Origin: Bolinopsis microptera
Taxonomy: Eukaryota; Ctenophora; Tentaculata; Lobata; Bolinopsidae
Assembly (NCBI RefSeq): GCF_026151205.1
Contig: NC_087082.1
Coordinates: 6,953,908 to 7,017,907 of the forward strand
Length of the DNA stretch: 64,000 bases
Direction of reading: 5' to 3'
Shown here one piece after another: positions 47,516-61,700 of the stretch (its first letter is position 1; every line of letters starts with the position of its first letter). Below the pieces are notes generated by a model that was not told where the DNA came from, ran no database searches, and was given only the letters and a program-made list of their open reading frames with translations. Position numbers and translations under genes: made by a program.

Positions 47516-50341
47516 ATGGCAGTGTTAGTTGATGACCACTATAAGGTGCACCCTACTGTTCAACACAGATTCTCTCCCTACGCTCAGAATGGAGGTTTGT
47601 CTTGAGATATCTTCTCCTTTCTTAAGGGGGCATACACCAAAAATGTCCCGCCCAAATGACCTCATAGAAAGTTCAGTGACCATCTAGCGCACCGTTTCCA
47701 CACCAAAAAATTGTTTAAGAATACATATTAATTCTGTAATCGAGCATTTCCTGGTTAAAGTGCATTTTTCGGAAAAGCATAATTTGTTTTATTGAGAGAC
47801 TATTCACTATAAGTCAATCATTATTCATATCTGGCCGACACAAACCCCGGCCCTGTTTTGGTGTATACCCCCTTAATTACATTTATTGAGATTGGCAAAG
47901 AATAGTCTTCCTTTGATAAACCATAAAGTCACAGACAAAAAATAAAATCTCAGTTATGTCAGATTTATTCGAAATATAAATGATTTAAAGTTGTGAAATT
48001 ACCGTAAGCTCACTTATTATAATATATATTGTACTGTTCTGTGATTGCATCAAGTCAACGTGTGCACCACATGCACAGTATTCTGAAGTGTATTTTCCAG
48101 TTCACACTTTGGTACTGTGTACCGACTCAGGATGTACCGTTCAATCAGAACAAGCAAATTGTACAGTTAATGTTAAATTGGAGAGTTTTAAATCAGGGTT
48201 TTATCTCAGTATGTGCTCCAGTGCGAATCGTTTAGGTAGTGTAGGAGGGAACTCTAATAAACTATAAAATGTCCATTTGTTTTGCAATTGTAATCATATA
48301 ATCCACAGATCAATGTCGCGTAACAAAAGAATTATAGTTCACCTCCTTGACTGCATCTGAGTCTATAATTTATGATGCATTTTTATTATTTAATAACTAT
48401 TAAAGTTTCAATCTAATCAATCTTTTACCGTTTCTTCATCCGATCAGGAACAGTGGTAGCTGTTGCTGGGGAGGATTTTTCAGTGGTTGGTTGTGACACT
48501 CGACTCAGTGAAGGATATTCCATCTTATCACGTGATGTTTCTAAAGTCAAGAAGATGACAAAGAGTGGGTTGTTGGGATGTGTTGGTTTCCATGGTGATG
48601 TGCTTACTTTGACTAAGGTAGGGGTTTCATCTCCATGGTGATGTGCTTATTTTGACTACCTTACGAGACATATTTAAATGGTACGAAAGTCGGTGGTTTT
48701 AAAAAAAAACACCATATTTTCGGACTACCAAAATTTAGGTCACCAATCACCATCATTATTTTCCTCAAATTATTTTTCATGTATTTTCCTTAATTATGAC
48801 TTAATTGATTTACTATCAACTTTTCAATATAATAATTTATAAATATGATCCATCAAACAATTAATGGACACTATACTAGTATGCGATCATGAATTACTTT
48901 AAAAATGATTTTGGACACGTTCCATTAAAAATTAGCAAGCTCTGTCACTACTTTATTGGCCACGGCGGTGAAATTTCGGGATTAGTGGAAGATAACAAAC
49001 ACTGTCGGTCTCATATACCCTCTGGAGGATTATAAGTTAAGTTGAGGCTAACTTTCAAAGGCTCCGGAGAAATTGTTCACAAGATGGAACAGCTGATCAG
49101 AGAAGATTTTTTGTATTTAATTTTCTCAAATATTGGGTTTCATTTTTGTAAAATAAGGAGATGAAAAAAAATCCCCAAATAACATGATTTAATTTGGGGT
49201 ACAAAATGTGGCGGTTTTCGGTAAAAATTCTCATATTTTCGTTCCCAAATCATTCAGGTCACCGGAATTATGTCGAACATAAATATGTCTCGTAAGGTAA
49301 GGATTTATTTTTAGAGGGTTCGTCACATTTAGTTTAAATATTATGCAACTGCAGTGCTGTTATTTTCACTGATCACACTATTACGTTTCTAGTCTGGCCT
49401 GCTTCTGTAATGTGTTATTTTTCAGAGTTTAGATGCCAGATTAAAGCAATACAAACACACTCACGGTAAAGACATGTCTTGCGAAGCAATGGCTCAGATG
49501 TTGTCTTCTACCCTCTACTACAGACGTTTCTTTCCTTATTGGGTTTACAACATGGTTGCTGGCATTGATAACAACGGCAAAGGTAATATAAATTAAAAAT
49601 AAACTATTTATCAAATTGTGGCAACAAACTTGAAGTTCCACATTCACAAAAAGCTGATGTTTAAGGTAGGGGGGGGGGGGGGGGGGTTGGTTGATGTTGC
49701 TGGCAAGATTTGAGGGGAAGGGAGTAAAAATGGACAAAAAGTAAAATGTGGACCATTCCCAAAAACATTTTTTATCAAACATAAACACATGATAGAGAGA
49801 CAATTAATAAACTTGTTCACTAATTGAACTGAAGTTCTCCTAAAATGTGATCACAACATCACTATTTTCAGGGTGTGTCTTCAGCTACGATCCTGTTGGA
49901 TCTTACGAGCGTGAGACTTACAGAGCTAGTGGTTCTGCTTCTGCTATTATTCAACCTCTTCTGGACAACCAACTTGGATATAAAAACCAGGTCAGTGACC
50001 AATATGATACATAATAATATATACATATATAATATTAATATGATAGATAATAATACATAATATGACATTAATTATTATAACTGTTTATATTATAAGACTA
50101 GTATTTATTTGATTTTATCAATGATCAATGTTCGCAACAACAAGATGACCCAACAAATACCCCTTATTTTCAGTCGAACGTAGACCCAACACCTCTATCA
50201 CGTGACAGAGCCCGTACCATGGTCCGTGACATCTTTGCTGCTGCCTCTGAACGTGACATTTACACTGGTGACGAGGTTGAGATTAGTGTGGTAGATGCTA
50301 ATGGTATTGAGACCCAGCGGTTCCCCCTCCGATCAGACTAA
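47516..50341 (+). CDS. PSMB1: Proteasome subunit beta type-1 (20S beta-6)
   Basis: Five exons: 47516-47594, 48448-48617, 49426-49582, 49872-49990, 50174-50341. They join in phase with GT-AG introns and encode 230 residues, close to the usual about 240. The family signature is clear: [10 protein letters not shown] at the start, then [78 protein letters not shown], and a C-terminal [10 protein letters not shown] ... [11 protein letters not shown]. It is a non-catalytic subunit of the inner beta ring of the 20S proteasome, where it supports assembly and ring structure for ATP-dependent protein breakdown. The short N-terminal leader (before RFSPY) fits the usual processing site. Intron 1 holds a TTAA-flanked mini-transposon. 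The start at 47516 is the only ATG before the conserved part. Confidence 0.97.
47632..47876. mobile_element. TTAA-flanked MITE in PSMB1 intron 1
   Basis: Flanked by TTAA on both sides (47632-47635 and 47873-47876). The ends GGGGGCATACACCAAAA and its inverse (one mismatch) form 17-bp terminal repeats. The TTAA target is the hallmark of piggyBac-type elements. The 237-bp interior has no ORF, so the copy is non-autonomous. Confidence 0.85.
49668..49686. repeat. Poly-G tract in PSMB1 intron 3
   Basis: About 18 consecutive G in the intron 49583-49871. One of several long G or C runs in this window (also 31339, 36279, 37450, 51287, 51974 and 61373). Confidence 0.9.
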
Positions 50342-51279
50342 ACAGGGCCAATATTGAACCTCCGGGGTGACGGGACCTTTTCTAGCTATGACTTAATGTA
50401 AAAGAAAACTTCACAATTTATCAACTTATTCTTCAGTTGAAAAACGGAGCTTTTTGAGGAGAGAAGGGCATAGAATCTTTGAACTAGCTGAGCTAGAATG
50501 GTTAATATGGTTAATCAGTTGTTTGGATTTCTACCAATATTTGTTACATTTAATTATAGAAATTTATTGTGAAATCGTAATCGCTTGTGCTTTGTCTCCA
50601 AAATATTGTGCGAACATTTTCCAGATTTTCTACGATCTGATGAAAATCCAGTTACAAAGTCGCACACTTGATCGAAGTGCAAGCTAGCTTATGCATGAGC
50701 GAAAAATAATTTATAACTCGCAATTCTTGGTCATTCACTGATTCAAATTCCAAGTTATCAGTATCGAATCGTGATTCTTGAACCTCTGAAGATTTGGAGT
50801 CGACGCTCACGGGTATGCACACTCAACGGTCACTGTGTAATGTTGTAGTTATCGGAAGACGCGCGGTTTCGTAAAGGTAGAAATATAAACGAGGTTAGCT
50901 TTGCAGGGTGCGCGCGAGTACAATGATGCACGTACGTTACGTACGTTACGGCTTGGCTCCTCAAAAGGACATTTGATCTGCAATCTGAAGTGTATAGTAC
51001 GGCCGGCAGTTTTTTTTTCTCTCCACTGGATGAGTTATTATTATATAGGTGGGAGAGAAGGGTTTTTGGGCCCGGTTATTGACTAAAAAGAAATTTGGAA
51101 TCGGCTATAATTGTTTGACTTGCTGCAATGTTCTGATTTGTCGTAAAACTAATACTGCAATTCAAGATGGCAAATGGTTCGACACCCAATTCGTATAAAA
51201 AAGTCGCAATAGAATATCGATATTTAAATTTATTTACTGTAGTAGGATATTATTAAAGGTGAGAAATACTTTTTCTAGA
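50342..51279. other. No gene seen; PSMB1 3' flank
   Basis: AT-rich, with a palindromic GTACGTTACGTACGTTAC at about 50932 and no convincing coding sequence. Confidence 0.5.
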
Positions 51280-51286
51280 AGTGAAT

Positions 51287-51987
51287 GGGGGGGGGGGGGG
51301 GGGGGGGGGGGGGGCAACCATATTAAAGTATATTAAAGTATATCCCCGGGTCAAAATCGGAAAAAATCCTACATTTTAATATACTTTAATATACCTACAA
51401 TTAGAAGATTTATATTCTTCGTTAAGATTTACATGATGAACTATATTTTTCACTCAGATTCGCAAGATAAGCCTGTTTTAGGACTAGTACATGAATTTCC
51501 ATCCAGATTGGTCAAAAATTGGCTGAGCTATGAGCTTTAAAAAATATGCCCATATTTGGGCATACGCTTTTGCCCAAATTCGATAAAATGTCAATATTTT
51601 TTAATGAGACTAACTCTATGTGAAAGATATAACTCAGTGTTTGTTGAATATAGTGGATACTAAGTAAAAAGACATCCATGAACAAAATTGGGAAAATTGC
51701 ACATAATATCTCGGTTAGGAATACTAGCCAAAATGACTTTATTAAAATTGAAATAACTCCATCAGTTTTCAATATTTTTTCAAGAAATTTTTGGAATCGA
51801 TTAAGAATTGCATTTCAAGCTTATTTTCGGCAACAATTTTTGATGTAGGCCTCCAAGGAGATAGGGATATATTAAAGTATGTATATTGTAGGTATATTAA
51901 AGTATATTAAAGTATATCCCCGGGTCAAAATCGGGAAAAATCCTACATTTTAATATACTTTAATATAGTTCGACCCCCCCCCCCCCC
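51287..51987. mobile_element. 701-bp element with poly-G/poly-C ends and 7-bp target duplication
   Basis: AGTGAAT at 51280-51286 is repeated at 51988-51994. The element starts with 28 G and ends with 14 C. Next to these, ATATTAAAGTATATTAAAG (51320-51338) is the inverse of the right end (51950-51967). A block of about 75 bp (ATATTAAAGTATATCCCCGG, GGTCAAAATCGG, ATCCTACATTTTAATATAC) occurs at both ends in the same orientation, and each block is itself an inverted repeat. No coding sequence was found inside, so it is non-autonomous. The family is not identified. Confidence 0.8.
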
Positions 51988-51994
51988 AGTGAAT

Positions 51995-52756
51995 TTATCG
52001 TTTTTACTGAAAGTAATATGGATAAAATAAACACATGGCTGTTGCTAATTTATTTAATCAAAATTACGAAATATTTACAGCTGAAAATATTCTAAATTTA
52101 CTCAATCAAATTGAAAATAGGTTAAAAGTTAGTGATCACTGAGAAATATAAAAGTATTTAATATTTGTCAAAGAATAGGATAAATTACCACTATCCATTA
52201 TTCGTCAACCAGGAATAAAATGTTAATCAATTGATCATACATATTTTTATTTAAAATTCAGTTACACAACATACTATAATTCAACAGCTGAGCCTACTTC
52301 TATATTATATTGCATATAATTGCACTACATATCAATAAATTACACAATATTGTTATAATTTTGACAAAATATGAAAAACAAGGGTCAGTAATAAAAATCA
52401 GAAATTTGTCGGTCAATGTTTTTGATGATCTACTGAGTTGGAAATTTGATTCGCCCGTGAAAAAGCTTCCTAATTCCTGTTAAGCTGTTAATGGAATGTT
52501 AATATATCATCTAATCTAATAATCATTTGATATATATCATACTATCGTACAAAGTCACAGGATTCGTTGTCATATCAATTATGTTGGTCCCTGTTTACTT
52601 TCAAGCATAATTTCAAACCAAATCTCGTAAATTACCGCTATTGCTAATAATCAGCGTAAGTTAGTGAGCGTAATACTAATACGCGTCGTGATCTAGCTGG
52701 AGTCCTAGAAGGGAAAGCTATACGAACGATTCCTGGAAATATAGTGAAATATCGCA
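51995..52756. other. No gene seen; 3' flank of the C2/membrane gene
   Basis: AT-rich intergenic DNA. It probably includes the 3' UTR of the minus-strand gene that ends at 52757. Confidence 0.45.
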
Positions 52757-55700
52757 TCATAGATTCTTCTTGCCGCTGGACGAGTAGGATTTGACACTCT
52801 GTCTTGATCTAACACTGGACTTGGACGTAGCACTGCTTGGTCTAGACGCCGCCCTGGAGTGTAGACTGGGAACACGTGACCCAGCACGTGACCCGTCAGT
52901 ACGGTGAGCGGACGTTTTGCTGAGGAGAGTGGCCCTGCTCTGATTTAGGGAGCGGTGTTTGGCGGTGGTTGCTCGGTTGAGGGTGGTGTTCACTTGAACC
53001 TGGATATTTAGTGTTTAGTGAGTGAAAACAGAATTGATTATATCATTTTAACGTCTAATTTTTAGAGTTTGCTAGATTACAAGTTGCCAGTGAGGTGGAG
53101 CTAACATAATCGTTACTCTAATATACATTTATAAGTTGGCGTTTTCTACCGATCATAAGTAGTCTCCTTAAATTAATAATAGGTGAAACAATCATGAAAA
53201 TATAAAAACGTCAGTGTGAAAATATTTTGTATAGCAGAACAAATAACCTGCATGTCGTCAAATTTGTCTTTGAGTTGAGATTTAACAGCCTCGTCCAGTC
53301 CAAGGAAGCCAGCCTCACCAAACACCTGATAAAATTCATATTTATTGTGCTACTTTCACTATCCCCAACTCAAAGAATACTGAATAGAAATGAAGTCTCG
53401 AGATTTGATGTTTCCACATCAGTAAATGCCAAATGATCATTACGATAACACGAAAATTCAGTTTCAGCAGATCTGACTTCTGAGCATAAAAATTCTGATT
53501 AGTATTATTCTGATTAGTATTATTCATAATACCCACCTCCAGGATAGCACCGTCAGACAAGCGCAGGAAGTGTCTGAATAGCTCCCTCAGTCCGTCAAGA
53601 TGCAGAGTATGTATCGACACATGCGTTGTTACATCCATCTTGAATTTGTCTACGTCTTTTGAGGCCGTGTCATCCCACTCTTCGGTGATCTGGGGAGATA
53701 AAAACGATGAATGGAGATAACTTATTTATATTTGGCTGGCAAAAGTACGTGCGTGATGCGATAAATACTGTGCGCGCGCTAAGATTTTACCACACTCGTT
53801 GGTAGCGTTAAAACTTTGTATATAAAATAATTCATGCGCGTTCTATTATTTTTTTTTTGCAGTAGATGAATCCATAAATTTGGAACATGGGCACATCACA
53901 GTATTGGCCGTATTTGAGTGCTGGGAAGGCTCAGTTCGGTTTTCTAAGATGGATATAGCCGTAAGCTAGGCCTAGGAGCCATCAAAAGTCGTATAAAATT
54001 ACCCATGGAATGACCAGAAATGAACGAAAATGAACATTCTTCTCAAAGTGCTCAGAACGGTTTAAAATTGGTCGGAAAGTGTTTATATTAGTCCTAGGAC
54101 CACTCAAACCAAGTTTGGGAATCACTGCATGTCTAGAACCGATGTTACCAATGTTCCAAAATGTTCCAATTTTGGGACAATAATCCTCCTGAGAATCCAG
54201 ATTTTTGGAACATGGGCAATTCGAAGTATTGGCTGTATTTAAGTGCTGGGAAGCCTCAATTCGGTTTTCTAAGATGGATATAGGTAAAAACTAGGCCTAA
54301 GAGCCATCAAAACTCAAATAACATTACCCATGTTCATGGAATGAACGAAAATGAACAAAAATGAATATTGTCCTAAAAATGCTCAGAACGGTTTAAAATT
54401 GGTCGGAAAGTGTTTATATTAGTCCTAGGACCACTCAAACCAAGTTTGGGAATCACTGCATGTCTAGAACCGATGTTACCAATTTTCCAAAATGTTCCAA
54501 TTTTGGGACAATAATCCTTCTGAGAATCCAGATCTTTGGAACATGGGCACATCGAAGTATTGGCTGTATTTAAGTGCTGGGAAGCCTCAATTCGGTTTTT
54601 TAAGATGGATATAGGTAAAAACTAGGCCTAAGAGCCATCAAAACTCAAATAACATTACCCAGGTTCATGGAATGAACGAAAATGAACAAAAATGAATATT
54701 GTCCTAAAAACTTAAAAATGCTCAGAACGGTTTAAAATTGACAAAAAGACGAAGACTGAACCCCGACACAACGACAAAATCCATTTTCATCTCCACCTGG
54801 TCCGTTAAAACGGTCTGTATAAAGAAGTCTTACTGTAGAGTAATTGAGTAGTTTATTTTTATATACAGATTTTATAATATACAGTATTTTATAACATACA
54901 GTATTTTTACTAGATAATAAACGTAGAATTTAATTTGCTGTTTACTAAATGACTGTTATCTTTGTTTTCAAAATACAAAGCACACTCAAATACAGCTAGT
55001 GATGTCAAAAATTTATATCAAAATATTGGAGGATTATTAAAACCAAAATATTTGCCCAATAAAATAATTTCTGTCTAATTGTACATAATTATGATTGCAA
55101 CTTTAAGACCCTGTTGGATGAAAATATTGACTCTTTGCCACCATTTTTTAACCATTCTGAGCGCTTTGAGGAAAATTTTCATGTTCGTTGTTCATTCTAT
55201 AAACTTGGGTAATATTATTCGACTTTTGATGGCTCCTCTAGGCCTAGTTTTTTATATCCATCTTAGAAAACCGAATTGAGGCTTCCCAGCTCTTCGATGT
55301 CCCCATGTTCCAAAAATCTGGATGCTCAGGAGGATTATTGTGACAACATTGGTAACATCGGGTCTAGACATGAAGTGATTCCCAAACTTTCCGACCAATT
55401 TTAAACCGTTCTGAGCATTTTTAGGACAATATTCATTTTTGTTCATTTTCGTTCATTCCATGAACCTGGGTAATGTTATTTGAGTTTTGATGGCTCTTAG
55501 GCCTAGTTTTTACCTACATCCATCTTATAAAACCGAATTGAGGCTTCCCAGCACTTAAATACAGCCAATACTTCGATGTGCCCATGTTCCAAAGATCTGG
55601 ATTCTCAGGAGGATTATTGTCCCAAAATTGGAACATTTTGGAACATTGGTAACATCGGTTCTAGACATGCAGTGATTCCCAAACTTGGTTTGAGTGGTCC

Positions 55701-58700
55701 TAGGACTAATATAAACACTTTCCGACCAATTTTAAACCGTTCTGAGCATTTTTAGGACAATATTCATTTTTGTTCATTTTCGTTCATTCCATGAACCTGG
55801 GTGATGTTATTTGAGTTTTGATGGCTCTTAGGCCTAGTTTTTACCTATATCCATCTTAGAAAACCGAATTGAGGCTTCCCAGCACTTAAATACAGCCAAT
55901 ACTTCGATGTGCCCATGTTCCAAAAATCTGGATTCTCAGGAGGATTATTGTCCCAAAATTGGAACATTTTGGAACATATGTAACATCGGTTCTAGACATG
56001 CAGTGATTCCCAAACTTGGTTTGGGTGGTCCTAGAACCAATATAAACACTTTCCGACCAATTTTAAACCGTTCTGAGCATTTTTAGGACAATATTCATTT
56101 TTGTTCATTTTCGTTCATTCCATGAACGAAAATGAAAATGATGGGTAATGTTATTTGAGTTTTGATGGCTCTTAGGCCTAGTTTTTACCTATATCCATCT
56201 TAGAAAACCGAATTGAGGCTTCCCAGCACTTAAATACAGCCAATACTTCGATGTGCCCATGTTCCAAAAATCTGGATTCTCAGGAGGATTATTGTCCCAA
56301 AATTGGAACATTTTGGAACATTGGTAACATCGGTTCTAGACATGCAGTGATTCCCAAACTTGGTTTGAGTGGTCCTAGGACTAATATAAACACTTTCCGA
56401 CCAATTTTAAACCGTTCTGAGCATTTTTAGGACAATATTCATTTTTGTTCATTTTCGTTCATTCCATGAACCTGGGTAATTTTATGCTACTTTCGATGGC
56501 CCCTAGACCTAGCTTGCAACTATATCCATCATTTACAATTATTTTTGGCACTATTTAGAGCTTATTAGGGCAAATAAATGCATGGGACACTTTTGGGACA
56601 ATTTTGGGACATGTTCCAAAAATGTTCCAAAAATGTTCCAAAAATCTGGATTCATCAACTCTTTTTTTGACAATTAATGGAATTCAGTAGATGTTTTCTT
56701 CTCAAAGTGTGGGTATAAATCAAGAGGCTTGCATATAATGAACATATTGACACGGGTGCAGAGTTGAGTCTGTACGGAACCTAGTAGTTTCAGATCCTTG
56801 TTTAACTTGCCGTACAGCAAGGTCATCCACTACTTTAGCCCGGCGAGGCACATAACTCCCTCTACAACTCCATGACAAATGTTTCATATATACTAGCCGA
56901 GTTCACAAGTTATATCCTTGTGTTTGAGAAGAGCTCGTTAGAACTGCTTCCTTTCCCTTCAGTATCCCACAGTCTCTCGAGTTTCGTAACTGCCAGAGAA
57001 CTCTCTTAAACAATTACTAGACTCGGTGATTATAAATCAAGAGGCTTGCATATAATGAACATATTGACACGGGTGCAGAGTTGAGTCTGTACGGAACCTA
57101 GTAGTTTCAGATCCTTGTTTAACTTGCCGTACAGCAAGGTCATCCACTACTTTAGCCCACTACTATGTCGCTTTTCAAAACTATGGTTATGCGCACAAAT
57201 TTGATCCTAAATATTGCAAAAAGGTAGGTGCGTGCGCGGGTTTACATAGATCAATACTGTCTGGAGAAGACTACCCGGAGAAGGCCTTGTATTGTATGTT
57301 TATTGACTATTGTTTATGGTTCCTGAAAAATAGATTTGGCTGGATTATCACACATGATATTGATTGGAAAAACCTTTAATAAACAGGTAACGAACAGTGA
57401 TTTATTGAGAGAAGTTTCACCAATACAATGATAGATCTCCACCGCTCAGGGTATACTAGATACTGCCGTAGTGCATATGTATTACTATCAGGCTTGGGAA
57501 CCATGCCACAAGATGAAGATGATATGGTCCGGTAACGGTAAAAATGGTCCGGTTACGGTCGAAATCTAAAGGTACTGTTCCTGGCTACAGGCTCTCGCCT
57601 CTCATATTGCAATTAGTAATGAAAAGTTAAGTGGTCAAGCTGGTTTTGGTGAATGATGTAGATTTAAGAATATGGGATGTGAATGTTTTGAATTGACCCG
57701 ATGCTTTAACTGGTTCCATGGTACACCGTAGTTACTAACTGAAAGTGATGAATCTAGGAATGAAGTTCCGAGCCAATTTCGCCATTAAAAGTTTGAAAAA
57801 GTGACCTCTTCAACTGTAGAACTGACTTATTAATCCTAGCAGGTAATTAACTCTGGATCCTCATCAAATTGATTCCATTCTAAATTCTAACCATTAACAA
57901 CAAAAAACCATTAACAGATTTAAACTCCGTTTACCATTTGACATGTTCCAGTGTGAACGAGGCCTTCTCCGGACAAATTCTTAAAGGCAAGTCTTCTCTA
58001 GCTGAAGTCCGAACAGTATAATTTATCTGATAGTGTATTACTAAGGTGCTCTGCTGATAATTGTAGTAAAGTAATCAATAAATGCCAAAAAAATGACCCC
58101 TGACGAGGCTCGAACCGGGATGAGCTAGTTTACTAAAGCCGCCTTACCCGCCGTGCTACTAAAGGCTCAGCAGATTCACAATATGTAACTCTATAAAACT
58201 ATATAAAAATACGCGCACGCAAGTAACTTTTCGTTATTTATGGATCCGAATAAAAGCGACATACCCACAATTCTGAGAAATAAACCTCGCGCGACATAAA
58301 GCGACATAATCGCAATTTCGCCCACACATTTGCTAGAACACCTCCTCATGGAATTGGAATAAACAGAGATAATTTAATAACATTCCACACTCTGACCTTA
58401 CTTCTACCAGCAAATTTAAAGACTGGTTGCGATGAATTAAAGACGGTGAAGCCTTTAAAATGATCAAAATAAAAGACGCTGAAGCCTAACAAGGTAATTA
58501 CTATAAATTACTAACTCGATAATTACTATTAATTACTAACTAGATAATTACCACTGCTTAGTGCTTACCTCCTCTTCCCAGACGTAGTCGTAGATAGCTG
58601 TTTTTCGTCTCTCGCCCTCCTCGCCTCTCCACTGTTCTGCTTTTGTCACGATAAAGTCCAACTCTGCGTGGCTTATCTGCAGTAAGTAATATTTTCGTTA

Positions 58701-61700
58701 AGCTTAAAATATTTATTTTCCGACTGTTCACAGTAAAAGTGTTAACTTGTTGCATCTATTTTTCACACACACAACATTCAAACTTTAAAGAAACATAAAT
58801 ACTGATATTTTTTCTCCAAAGTATTGAAATTTGCTAACCTCTAGATCATGTGGGACAAAGAAATCCTCGTTTTTTCCAGTAAGTCTTACAAATATGTCCA
58901 GCAACCTCCCGTTCAAATGTATCCTCAGGTAGTACATGTAAAATATCACACCACTCAGAAATGAAAGAAAGAAGTAGATGAAGATAGTAAGAAAGGCCCC
59001 GACTAAACCGTTACTTTCCTTCCTGTCAAACACCTCGTATAACTTAAAAGCGTCCCCGACGATCCCCTCCATCCCAACTTCAGTAGACGGTTCATATCGT
59101 CCCGTCATGCAGTCAATAATCAGCACGATCAACCAGTCAAAGAAGGTCATCACACCGAATGCGGAGATGAACTGGGAAGCTATGTTTGGGAAAAATCCCA
59201 TGAGACGATAAGAAACAGCTGCAGTGGTTACCAGGGCTATGAAGAACATGATGTTTGACATCGGACCCATGACGACTAGCGCAATTATCTTGAAATAATC
59301 CAGGGTCTCCGAGAAGTATATCAATTCGCACGTGTACCACTTGGGTTTAAACTTGGTGACGGGCACGTCCCAGATTTGTAGTAGTATATACTGGCCAACG
59401 TAGTGAAGTAACATTCGACCAAGACCAGCAACAAACAGAAAGAAGATAAGGGTCCAAAACTCGGGGGTTTTGAACTTGCTGACCCCAACTTCTGTCAGCA
59501 TTTGTAGGTACAAAAACCTGTGGTAAAGCTAATCGTTGTCAATAGGTACTAGGTAGGTTATTGTTTGGGATGCACAATCATGTTATCATCAATACTTAAT
59601 ATATTAAAAGTTTCACTCTTGATACACTGAAAACTCATAATACACTGAAAACTATAGATGCCAAATGACACGATTAAGGTGATGGAAGTTTGATTTCGGT
59701 CGGAGGAAGTCCACAGCAGAAAGCTTAACAAAACGAAAAGTTGTATTTTCAAAATCCTGTCCCATTTTCAAATATGAAATTTTCTGAACAAAAATTAGAC
59801 AGATTGAATGAACTTTTTGCCCAGAAACCAATTAGTCAGTTAATTGATGATGGTATGAAACCAAATTGAGGTACTGGGAGTCTAAATCCCGAATAAAATT
59901 GCAAAATCATATTGTCCCAATCTCTGTCCCATTTTCAGTTTTTGCAGATGAAATTTCCAGGACCGAAATTTTACTGTTTTGCCGGTTTTTTTTCACCCGA
60001 AACCAATTAGTAAGTCAACTATAAATGCCAAATGACACGATCGACTTCGAGGTGCTGGAAATTTGATTTCGGTCGGAGGACGCCAACAGCAGAAAGCTTA
60101 ACAAAACAAAAAGTTGTATTTTCAAAATCCTGTCCAATTTTCAAATATAAAATTTTCTGAACACGAATTTGACAGATTGGAAGAACTTTTTGCCCAGAAA
60201 CCAATTAGTCGGTTAATTGATGATGGTATGAAACCAAATTGAGGTACTGGGAGTCAAAATCTCTGGAAATTTCATCTTCAAAGACTGAAAATTGTTTAAG
60301 TTTTCTGCTGTGGGTTTCTTCTGACCGAAATCAAACTTCCAGCACCTCAATCGTGTCATTTGGCATCTATAGTTGACTTACTAAAATCCCACACTGTATA
60401 CAATGTAGGTATACATGATACTTTTATAATACAATACAGTATAGATACAAAGATCACGAACCTAAATCTCTCATGAGTAATCTTCTTCCTCTTGCCTTGA
60501 TCACAAAATGGCACTTGTACAGCAAACTTGAACTCAGCTAGCTCCTCAGCGCTGGTCAGGGTTTTCTTGACCGTAACATTTGTTTTCATCAAGTTAGTTC
60601 GAGGTAACATCTTATAGAGTGAGGTTTGATAGGACTGCATAGGGTTCTCCCTGTGTATCTTGTAATACAGCCCCTCCTTATCCTGCACCTCTTTAAACTC
60701 GTTCTCGTAGTCGTTCTCAGGATCCTCCTGCTTTTCAGACTCGTCTCCCTCACTCATCATCTCCTGTGCAGCTGTGAAAGGTCGTGATATTTGTGTGGCG
60801 TGCACATCTGCGCGCATACTCTGCACCGAACCACATCTTTCGTCTTCATTCGGTAAAGTGTGGTCCATCATCTTGTCCTCACCGGTCTCATTAGTAGTGG
60901 ACACGTCAGCGGGCTCGTATCCGATAGTGGACCCACTATCCGCTCCCTCAATAATGGGCGGGTTACCGTCTTTAGGCGGCTCCCCGTCTTGTAGTCGATC
61001 AGGGTAACCGAGCAGGGAGCTTGTGAACTGTAGTTCTACCTCAAACTCTTTCTGACCGCCCATATACCGGGGTAACTTGATTACCTCAACGTACAGGTTA
61101 CACAACCAGTTATCAATGTCTGTGGCGATCAGACGCTCGATTTTGTCGTGTGATTGGACGCGGTTATCAACTTCACCTCGTAGCAGTGGACATTTGTATT
61201 TCCCTTCTATCACACTGAGGTTTTTACAGGTATAAAGGTATAAAGATGAGGTTCAACCTCGGAGAAATCGTTTTTTGGTTAAAATCATTGCAAATTAAAT
61301 GTTCAACTTAAAAAATTAAAATTTAACTTAATGACATAACCACGATCACAGTGGCGTAATGTTGCCTGTTGCCCCCCCCCCCCCCCCCCACAGCGGCGTC
61401 AGCGGGGCCGTTCGTTACGCCATTGCACGACCATCGCAATGACTTTCATCAACTAATTTGAATTTCGTAATAAAAACTATCACTGACCTGCACTCTTTGT
61501 CACAGAGAGGAAATGCGCCCCATGCAACCACTCTATCGGTAGGAACCATGGGTCCACGCAGCAGAAACACTTCAAATACAAATACCATACTGGGTCTGAT
61601 GTCGGGTACACTGGGACACACTGTGAACACTGACTGTTCGACCTGGAGGGATGGGTTAGAGGGGGGTTCCTTATTTTGGAGACAATCTGGTGGTTTTAAT

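Noticed and set aside
58785-61213. Polycystin or other ion channel
   Set aside because: The membrane segments in exon 4 lack channel pore or polycystin motifs, and the upstream part is C2-like.
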